Of a DNA stretch of 64,000 bases, positions 56,218 to 64,000 are shown piece after piece. The position numbers and the translations under genes are program-made. Each line of letters begins with the position of its first letter. Within the stretch, counting starts at the first letter, position 1. The stretch spans positions 1,612,001 through 1,676,000 of the forward strand of contig VSJF01000004.1 of NCBI GenBank assembly GCA_009739215.1, in the 5' to 3' direction. The notes under the pieces were generated by a model. The model did no database searches, was not told the origin of the DNA, and saw only the letters and a list, made by a program, of their open reading frames with translations. Source of the DNA: Floccularia luteovirens (Eukaryota > Basidiomycota > Agaricomycetes > Agaricales > Squamanitaceae).

Positions 56218-57112
56218 ATGCCTCTTCTCTCTCCAGCTTCAACTATCTTCTTTCTCTGTGACGTTCAGACTAAATTTCGTTCGTCTTGTCTCCTTCAAGC
56301 TTTAAAGCTCGCATGTACTCACACCTTTCTCTATAGGTCCTGCTATTCATGGCTATGATCATGTCGTTGCAACTGCAAACAAATTAATCAAAGTTGCAAA
56401 AGTCAGTACCCAATTTATCCATTACTGTTCAACATCTCATCTAAACTATAGATCCTAGGCTGTCAAGTCCTTTTTACCACACAAAATGCCAAAGGTTGTT
56501 CCATGGCTACCCTCTTCCATATATACTACTAAATATACTCTAGCTCTCGGCCCAACAGACCCTGCCATTGATCTCTCACAGATAGCATCGCAACTCATCG
56601 GCCCTTTTGATAAAACTCTTTTCTCCATGGTCACTCCAGATGTGACCAAAGCACTACATGAACGGCCGCACATTCGATCCGTGCTCCTGTTTGGTATCGA
56701 GGTATACTATAAACCATGCGTACATGCTAAAAACTAACTGACAACATGCGTACAGTCCCATATATGCGTCATGCAAACCGCGCTGAACCTCATCGCGGTT
56801 GGGCTGACAGTGTACATACCCGCAGATGGTGTATCCTCATGCAACCCTGCAGAGGTTCCCATTGCACTTGCCCGATTGCGCAGCGCAGGAGCAGTAGTGT
56901 CTACAAGCGAAAGTGTGGCTTTTGAACTCATGCAGGATGCTAGTCTACCCACATTTCGCGAATTCAGCAAATTGATAAAGGAAGAAAAGGCAGCAACGCG
57001 TGAGGCAGGAGAAGTGCTCATTCTTGGACAAAATACAACTGGGAATAATGAAATAACTGAAGGAGAGGTGGGTAGTGGAGGAATAATTGTCGGTACCAAG
57101 GCCGCGATGTAA
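56218..57112 (+). CDS. Isochorismatase-fold cysteine hydrolase-like protein (ISOC1/2 type)
   Basis: Members of this fold hydrolyse small amides or related substrates; the ISOC1/2 subgroup has no firm substrate. The start at 56218 gives MPLLSPASTIFFLCDVQTKF, including the DVQ aspartate. After introns: RPAIHGYDHVVATANKLIKV, ILGCQVLFTTQNAK, then ALGPTDPAIDLSQIASQLIG after removal of GTTGTT..CTCTAG, KTLFSMVTPDVTKAL, SVLLFGIESHICVMQTALNL and PADGVSSCNPAEVPIALAR. In GIESHICVMQTAL the cysteine is the expected nucleophile; the KTLFSM lysine and the DVQ aspartate complete the triad. The C-terminus ends GGIIVGTKAAM at 57110-57112. About 235 residues. It is divergent from the coiled-coil gene across 161 bp. 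Confidence 0.88.
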
Positions 57113-57177
57113 TTACCAGGTAGCGTAGAGCAAACTGCAAGTGAATTATGTGATATACAAAGTGGATATACATTCAA

Positions 57178-57758
57178 CTAATTCATGGGTTCAGGTCCAG
57201 CAGCTTGGCCCTGGATCTCCGCAAGCTTTGCCTCACGCGCAGCCTTGTGTGCCTCAAATTCATGTATGGCAGTATCTACCTGAGCCTTCTTGGCGTCTAC
57301 AGCTGCCTGAAGTTTTGCCTGTTGTTGATGCCTAGCCTGATGTAATAATAAGCAGGAAGTATAATTACAAAACGAACGAACGAACCTGAGTGTCTCTTTC
57401 AGCTGTATGCATTCCAGCGACTGCGTTGTCGTGTTCTCTCGGTTGCCTTGTTAAGGCTTTGAAGTGTGGACTGCTCCTTCTTTTCTGACTTTTGCAGATT
57501 GTTATCAGCTTTGGAAGCGACCTTTACAAGAGGATCATGATAAATATAGATAGGAGGTGAGAAAAAAGAAAGGCGAACCTTCTCGGCTTTGATTTCGGCC
57601 TTTTCGGTGTGATTGAGGTCTTTAATGGCACGATTGAGTTGTTGCTCCTCCCGTTTAGCTTCTTTGATGATATCTTTTTCCATTTTTTGGCGGAATTCGG
57701 GGCTGTTTGGAGGGATGAAGTTGTGTGTATAGGTTGCAGTCTTGGCTAAAGAGGACAT
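57178..57758 (-). CDS. Small coiled-coil protein with a frame discontinuity
   Basis: The start at 57758 gives MSSLAKTATYTHNFIPPNSP and EFRQKMEKDIIKEAKREEQQ. An intron of 57 nt leads to VASKADNNLQKSEKKEQSTL, then QSLNKATER. The natural continuation is REHDNAVAGMHTAERDTQ, and after another intron ARHQQQAKLQAAVDAKKAQV and DTAIHEFEAHKAAREAKLAE, with the stop at 57178-57180. The step from NKATER to REHDNAV needs a +1 frame change near 57430-57450. No normal-sized intron there fits well; candidates are only 34 or 43 nt. It may be a sequencing or biological single-base indel, or an atypical mini-intron. The protein is helical, charged and of unknown function. It is divergent from the MscS gene by 109 bp. 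Confidence 0.6.
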
Positions 57759-57867
57759 TGAGCTGAGTTGAAGGAGGAGCTGATATTTGTAGCTCGATGA
57801 AGATTGATGATGTCATAAATAACCAAACTACAAACAGCTGATCAATCGTTTTTTTTCCAAACCTTCC

Positions 57868-60800
57868 ATGGCCAACAACTCCCCTTCTCTTGAGAACAAG
57901 CCTACCGTTCATTACCCCGACTCTGTGACTGTCAAACGTCCTACTCCTCTTCCCCTTCATACTATCAGAAATAATTCGGATAATGCTTCAAATTACCCCC
58001 CTTCAGTAACCGATGACGATGACGACGATGAAAACATCTATGACTGGTCTGGTGATGATGACCTTGTAGATGAAGACGCTCGCTTCGTCCAGCAGTCCAT
58101 AGGCCAAAATCCTGCAAGGCAATCCTGGAGCCTAACAACCTTTTTCGGCTTTCTTTTTTCCACACTTCTAGGCTCCCTTCTTCTCGCTGCTATCATTGCT
58201 GTTCCCGGTGTACTCATTCAATTTCTCTATTACCGCAAGAATCCGACCTCCCATCGTCGCTTCGTTACTCACACTGCACAAGCTTGGCTCTTTTGGGTTG
58301 CCTCAAATATCTTAGTCTCTTGGCTCCTCGCTGTGGTTGTCGATCTGATTCCCCTTATTGCCACCGCCTGCATCGCCCTCTTCTGGGCACATGTCTCTGA
58401 ACGCATAAAATCCCGCGTCGAGATGTACAATGCCGTCAAACCTACAATAAAACCTGTCTTCTATGCAGCTAGTGCATACGTTAGTTGGATTATCATCTTT
58501 GGTAATATTTATGGCCTGTATAACATCGACGATCCGTCAAATAGTCCTGCAACATACGCTTTCCGAGTGAGTACTATACCGTTTCGTGCAACTTTGCATC
58601 TGATCCAGACTCCAGGTGTCGCAAGTTATTCAATTCTTTTTCTTCCTTATCCTTATCTGGCGCGCGCAAAAGTTGCTTTCTCATTTCGTTGGTAAGTCTG
58701 TATTTGAAATGTTTGCTCTCCTTGGAAAAACTGAAAATCTTGCAGCATTTTCTTTTCATCGTACTGCATACAAAGAGCGCATAGAAACTGTGGAAAAAGC
58801 CCTTGCCGTCATTGAGAAATTGCGAGATTACCGTCCAAAAACACGACCACGCTCTTCTTGGTTCGCATGGAGCACCCAAGGTGCTGGCACTCCATCTCAT
58901 AGCGTAGGCACACACACACCCGTTGCTGGAAACCAATCCCAGTTTTCCGAGAAAGAACACTCTACATATCTCAAGGGAGCCCTTCACAAACTAAAAAATC
59001 AGCGGCAGGAGAAACGTAATACGCATGATACAGATGGAGACGATGCTGATGTGGAGAATAATCTGTCAGAAAATAAGAGAAAAACTCCACTGTGGAAGCA
59101 AAGTAGGAGAACTTCTGGCCTGAATACACCAGAGATGATCAGACACGAAACTGATGACTCGAATACGCGTTACCCTCCATCAAATTCGCTCGGTAGTCCA
59201 CACCTCAGTATTGACTTAGATACTGATCCGACCTTGGTAAATGCTGCGCGGGCGCTGAAGAATGTTGTACTCCATGACGCGCGTAAGATCCGAAAGAAAA
59301 GAAGTCATTCCGGTGCTACTGGGTGGAATGTCAAATCAGCTCTCGAAGCAAAAGTCAGAGTTCATTGAATCATCATGTTCACTTGACTGATCCCAAATAA
59401 ATAGCACCTCGCACGGTCCTTATATATGCGCTTCAAATCTGATCGCGGGCGGAAATATCTTGTACCAGCAGATTTTTACCCTGCTTTCCCAACGCACGAG
59501 AAAGCTGAGAGCGCATTCCGTGTCTTTGACCGCGACAATAATGGAGACTTGTCGCGCGGAGAGCTGAAGACAACAATCCTTATGGTATACAAGGAACGTC
59601 GAATTCTCTCGCGGTCGATGCGCGATGTTGGTGCAGCACTACGCACTCTCGATCAGATTATGTTAGCATTGGCTGCGGTGATACTGATATTTGTAGCTCT
59701 GAGTGTGTTTGGAGTCAATATTGGGAGCTCGCTGACGAGCATATATTCACTATTGATCGCGGCGAGCTTTATTTTCAAGAATGCTGCTAGTTCTGCATTT
59801 GATGCGATTATGTTCTTGTTTGTGACGCAGTCAGTATTTTTCTGTCTGTTACATTTGAAGGACTGGTTAGCTAACCTTCTCTCTCCAAAGCCCGTACGAC
59901 ACTGGTGACAGATGTTTCATAGATAGTGGGTATTTCATTTGATGGGTTAATTTCATTTGATTTATTCTTACTATCTATCCCAGGTGAAAACTTGATAGTC
60001 AAAAAGGTTGGCCTTTTTGCGGTACGTCTGTATTTTATTGGGATGTTGTTTTGACCCTCATATATATAATGCTAGACCGAATTTATACGCCAGGATGGTA
60101 CGCAGACGTATTACTTCAACAGCCAGCTTTTCACAAAGTTTATGTAAGTATTCCCCTGCTTCTTGTTGAGCATAAACTCACAGTTGTCCAGTGTTAATGT
60201 CCGTCGCAGTGATGTAGGTGTTTACCTTATAATGAAATGTCCAAACATTTTTTCACCGTCATATAGAAAACTGCAGAAAATTTAACCATGCAAGTTTCTT
60301 GGCGTACGCCCCTCTCACGTTTGGATGCACTAGAAAAAGCGCTCAACGACTGGCTTGCGACTGAAGAAAATCGTTGGTTCGAGCCGAATACTAGCGTTTC
60401 ACTGCAGAATATTGTACATCAGAGGTACCTTGAGCTTACTATTGGTATTCCACACAATGGGTATGCCATTTTTCAAACTCCATATGAGATCACTTGCTAA
60501 TATGTTTATTGAACTCAGAAATTGGCAAGATTGGATGTTGCGCAATACCCGGCGCACGGCATTCCATGCTGCAGTACAACACTTTTGCCGCGAGCTTGGT
60601 ATTGTTGGTTTTAAACCGCCTTTACCAGTTGTATATGCGAATGGGGGTGCCGATTATCCAGTCGTATATGACAACATGGAAGGATGGGAAGTACAAGCAG
60701 AGGAAGCAGCCGGTGGATGGCGAAGTCCACTACCAGATGACATGTTGAGTCCGATGATGAGTCCACGCGGCACTACTCGTCAATCTGCGTCTATGCTTTC

Positions 60801-61065
60801 CACTAAACCGGTGCCTGACACCAAGGTCACTATTGGTGGAATCGATAGTGGCATACTATCCGAAACGAATCAGGAGGACTCGGAGATTGAAGTAACACCC
60901 AATGTAACGGAGGACGGGACGAAGCCGGAAATACCGTCAGGCGCGTCAGCATTACCGAGATTAGGATTCATCCCACCTATGGATATGCAAGGGATGTATC
61001 GAGTGCGGGCACGGAAGAGTAGAAAGGGAAAGGTATTGATGAAGATGCAACCAACTGATGATTAA
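57868..61065 (+). CDS. MscS-family mechanosensitive ion channel with EF-hand (Msy1-like)
   Basis: Fungal MscS channels with a calcium-binding EF-hand sit in the ER and regulate calcium and turgor during hypo-osmotic shock; this is known from fission yeast Msy1/Msy2. About 900 residues in several exons. The start at 57868 precedes an acidic cytosolic N-terminus (DDDDDDENIYDW). Transmembrane helices follow: FFGFLFSTLLGSLLLAAIIA, AWLFWVASNILVSWLLAVVV and more. A basic cytosolic loop contains KTENLAAFSFHRTAYKERIE. The EF-hand is FRVFDRDNNGDLSRGELKTT (ligands D-D-N-D-E pattern intact). The pore helix region is LALAAVILIFVALSVFGVNI then SFIFKNAASSAFDAIMFLFV, continuing across an intron to THPYDTGDRCFID, the MscS beta-domain start. 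The C-terminus ends at 61065 and is disordered. Confidence 0.9.
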
Positions 61066-61282
61066 GTTCAGTCTTTTTATCGCATGTTTTCTATCAATAC
61101 ATCTGTGTCTCATTTACACGCATATAATCTCGTTGCTTTTGTATCTTGTTGATACTTGGTTAAATTGCAAGACACTATGTAGATTTCCGTGTTTCTGTTG
61201 GGAAAAATAGAATGAATGTGTACACAGTTTATTATCCACTTTCTTTGAGAATTTCCATTATCAGCTCCATTGATAACACGAT

Positions 61283-62911
61283 ATGCAGCCAGATACTACT
61301 GATGCAGACGTGCAAACAATCTTGGATGTTTACGACTCTATCACTTTTGCACCACCAAATGAGCAGTATACTGTTCTCGCCGCGTTTTATCTTACAAAGT
61401 CATTCGAGAGGACTGCAACCTTGCCAGCAGAAGGACTGAAAATAGGAATGACTAGAATGAAAGTGATCAGTCTCGCAACTGGCACCAAATGTCTACCTGC
61501 AGAGCGCTTACCACGGCGTGGGGAAGCGCTACATGATTGCCACGCAGAAGTCTTAGCGCGTCGTGGGGTAGTGCGTTGGCTCCTTGAAGAGATCCGGCGG
61601 TGCGCTTCCGATCCATCTTCTGTGCGTTCGCCTGAGAACGGGGAGACATTTCCTGGCTCTCCTTCAAAGAGACCAGCTAATTCTGTCTCTGAGTGGTTAA
61701 GATGTGGGTCTGACGGGAGGTATGCTCTCCAGGACGGTATTGAGCTGAATTTGTATGTATCAACTGTACCATGTTAGTGCGTGTCCTGTTTCCACTAACC
61801 TTCTCTCATTTTATCCGCTCAATTCACTAATTCATCAATGAACAGGCGGGGATGCATCAATGCGGCTTCTTGCAAGCGTGCAAGATGCAACGATGGCGCA
61901 GCTCAAAGACAGCAACGCTGCAACCCGACTTCAACCTCCCCCACATACCGCTTCGCGTGGACGCGATGATTATTCACGATTAGGGGTCCTACGTACAAAA
62001 CCGGGGAGAGCAGATGCTCTGCCTGCAATCTCAATGTCGTGTAGTGACAAGCTTGCGGCATGGGGTGTGCTTGGTATACAGGGTGCCCTTGTTTCACAAG
62101 TGATGTGTGCGCCTGTATGCGTGAGTAGAGTTGTGTTGGGTGAAGTACCATCGACGATGGAACGCGTGGTGCGGGAGGACTGTGAGCGTGCGCTATGGGG
62201 TAGGCTTCAAATTGTCAAAGGTTCTTATTAATTTTCTGAGGGGTTATATACATGATACTGAAGTGAGAATTATTATAGATCTTCCACATGGGTATGTTGT
62301 TCGTCCGCAAAAGCTCGAGTTTACATCTGTGCCTTTCGTACACTCACGTACTTTGGTCGCTGAGTCGCATGGTGGGGTTAACAATCACTCAACAGGGTCA
62401 TGTAGCGAATGTCAGTCTATTTAATATGCACACATCTATCATTAAAATACCGATCCGAACATATAGCATTATGCTGGGTGGCAGACAATGGAACCTTTGA
62501 GGTACTTATAAATGGAGTAAGACGTGGGTTGTCCCCTAAGCACAGGTTCAAAGAAAAGTCTAGGTATCGTCAACTTCCCAATGTTTTCCGAAACGGCACG
62601 TAAGTTGACTTACATTGTTACATAGACCAAAACTATCAAGAATCGCACTCTTTAATTTATATCAAGATATATTAAATGTTCTCAGCAGGACAAACCTACA
62701 GTCAGTATCTATCATTACTCTGAAATCGTCGTTTTTAATATGTGAGATTTTCTATAGGTTACATGGCAGTTATAATGATATAAAAATGCTGGCATCCGAA
62801 TATCAAGAGGCGAAGCAAGTCCTTATGGGACCGGACGGTGTATTTTCAGGATGGTTGAGGAGTGGGAAACAGTGGCAGCGTTTCTACTTGGATGGCACTG
62901 AAGTAGTATAG
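61283..62911 (+). CDS. TAD1: tRNA-specific adenosine deaminase 1 (A37 of tRNA-Ala)
   Basis: Deaminates A37 to inosine in tRNA-Ala, a zinc-dependent ADAR/ADAT1-type reaction. Start 61283 (MQPDTTDADVQTILDVYDSI). Zinc and catalytic motif HDCHAEVLARRG, with HAE at residues 87-89. An intron with donor GTTAGT follows STVP, and splicing gives PCGDASMRLLASVQD, the second zinc site. The third ligand block is SCSDKLAAWGVLGIQG. Other exons: RTKPGRADALPAISM, SLPHGYVVRPQKLEFTSVPF, ALCWVADNGTFEVLINGVRR and GLSPKHRFKEKSRPKLSRIA. The C-terminal exon RLHGSYNDIKMLASEYQEAK ends at 62911. RTKPGRAD and the SCSDK block are diagnostic of the family. It starts about 220 bp after the MscS stop. Confidence 0.92.
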
Positions 62912-63085
62912 ACGTGTTAACTAACTATCAACCAACCTCTAATATGCCAATAGATTGATTGCAATAGCATGACTACAATTAACATTATACGGAAGATCAT
63001 TACAACATGCTGAGACAACAGTTAGCATAAGGATATACGAGTACGAGTCATTAAAATATCATGAGTTGCAACATAGGGTCAAATA

Positions 63086-64000
63086 TTATATATCTTTTTT
63101 CGGTTCCAATGAGGGAATTTCAGGACTACTATGAGATGACACAGAAGACGTGTGATCAGGAGAGTCTACGGGAGAGGCCAATGAAGTTAGATCACCATCA
63201 CTTGCGCCCCGACTCAGATCACCTGGAGTTGAACTGCCTGGTGACCGAGCAGCAGCTTCGGCCAACTCCTTGCGTAATGCTTCCAGCTCTCGTTCAAACC
63301 TGCAAATGTGTTATTCCGATATCGACTCAATGATAATAAAATCCAAACGTACTTGCGTCCGAAGACCTCGATATAAAAGCCTCCTCCATTCCATACACTG
63401 ACAGCGAATATTAGAATCAGGAAGAGGCCACTCCACAAAGAGCTGCGGTATAATAAAAATACGGCAGGAATTTCCGTGAGTATCGCATAGACTGTCGGAA
63501 TGATACGGATCAACACAGCAGGTCAGAGAGCAGAACAAAGAAACTTACTTAGCTGGCCTCCCATAAATGTTGCTGCACGATTTTGGGGTGGTATTGAGCA
63601 CAAAGTGCGTCCGATGATACCGCGCTTGTCATTAAGCAGAAAAGAGAACGATGTAGTCCTTTGCCCGGATTCAATCTTTGCGCGGCGATCAACAAGGAGG
63701 AACTGTAAGATCTAATTTAGTAAAGAAATTCGCGGAAGTATACTAGTACACACCTTCCAATAGAGCAGTTGCCATATCAAATCTAAAGAGATTGTCAGCG
63801 ATTAGGTTAGTATAAACATTTGCACGCAACAACTTACAAATACCACCACTGAGGAGTATAGCCTTCAATGGTTCAAGATAGGGTAACTCAAGCAATGCTG
63901 GGAATCGTTCATCTGCATTTGGATAGAAATGCCTAGATGAATATTTAGCAGCGAGACCTGCTTGGAATAAGACAAACTCACCGAATGACAGTAAATGTAA
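63086..64000 (-). CDS. GPC1: Glycerophosphocholine acyltransferase Gpc1, C-terminal part
   Basis: Multi-spanning enzyme (DUF2838, PF10998) that acylates glycerophosphocholine to lyso-PC; the 5' part of the gene lies beyond base 64000. Visible exons: PNADERFPALLELPYLEPLK, AILLSGGIYLIWQLLYWK, then FLLVDRRAKIESGQRTTSFS, FLLNDKRGIIGRTLCSIPPQ and NRAATFMGGQL, characteristic of this family. Next come hydrophobic helices RIIPTVYAILTEIPAVFLLY and LFLILIFAVSVWNGGGFYIE. The C-terminal cytosolic tail has FERELEALRKELAEAAARSP and a Ser/Pro/Asp-rich end, with a stop at 63086-63088. Roughly 235 residues are visible. The N-terminal membrane segments are not in the window. Introns here are about 50-60 nt. 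Confidence 0.82.

Noticed and set aside
57365..57385. ACGAACGAACGAAC short tandem repeat
   Set aside because: Only a few 4-nt units, located at an intron donor of the small coiled-coil gene; likely ordinary slippage.

Overview
The window reads as a stretch of nuclear chromosome from a basidiomycete fungus, most likely an Agaricomycete. Nearly every gene is broken by introns of about 45-60 nt with GT..AG ends and CTAAC/CTGAC-like branch sites. Genes are tightly packed on both strands without operons. Several families (GH128, GH125, a DUF6593-like protein, a small GGYK/NPN protein resembling Con-6) are typical of mushrooms. No ribosomal RNA, tRNA, CRISPR or intact transposon was recognised. All assignments were made by reading translated exons. 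Gene spans run from start codon to stop codon and include introns; untranslated regions are not placed.

Layout. 1-8.9 kb: a G-patch protein (3' end cut by the window edge), a two-RRM RNA-binding protein, a secreted GH128 glucanase, an AhpD-like mitochondrial-type protein, a DUF6593-like protein and mitochondrial ribosomal protein uL11. 8.9-10.9 kb is gene-poor and holds a likely broken gene on the minus strand. 10.9-22 kb: a HIG1/Rcf2-like protein, an Inn1/Fic1-type C2 cytokinesis protein, a GH125 alpha-mannosidase, a Ser-rich orphan and LEU1 (isopropylmalate isomerase). 22-30 kb: Mediator subunit Med10, the G-alpha chaperone/GEF Ric8, a nucleolin/Nsr1-type protein and the Rab escort protein. 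29.6-35.1 kb: secreted alpha/beta hydrolase A, a small Con-6-like protein and a heme-dependent oxidative N-demethylase-like (DUF3445) protein.

35.9-37.5 kb: an Atf1/CREB-type bZIP factor with a four-fold TGLTP repeat. 37.5-40.8 kb is the largest gene-poor gap and carries a frameshifted coding relic. 40.8-50.4 kb is a carbohydrate-rich block: GH3 beta-xylosidase, hydrolase B (paralogue of A in opposite orientation) and GH35 beta-galactosidase, with the housekeeping ATP synthase subunit d between them. 52-64 kb: a large Ser-rich coiled-coil protein, an isochorismatase-fold protein, a small coiled-coil protein, an EF-hand MscS channel, tRNA adenosine deaminase Tad1 and the C-terminal half of glycerophosphocholine acyltransferase Gpc1.

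Functionally this is mostly housekeeping plus scattered secreted plant- or fungal-wall enzymes. I did not find a clear multi-gene system that looks undescribed. The most unusual sequence-level observations are an 8-nt micro-exon and a GC-AG intron in the GH125 gene, a GC-AG intron unique to one of the two hydrolase paralogues, a 472-nt intron in the N-demethylase gene, two coding relics in gene-poor gaps, and possible autoregulatory CRE half-sites upstream of the bZIP gene.
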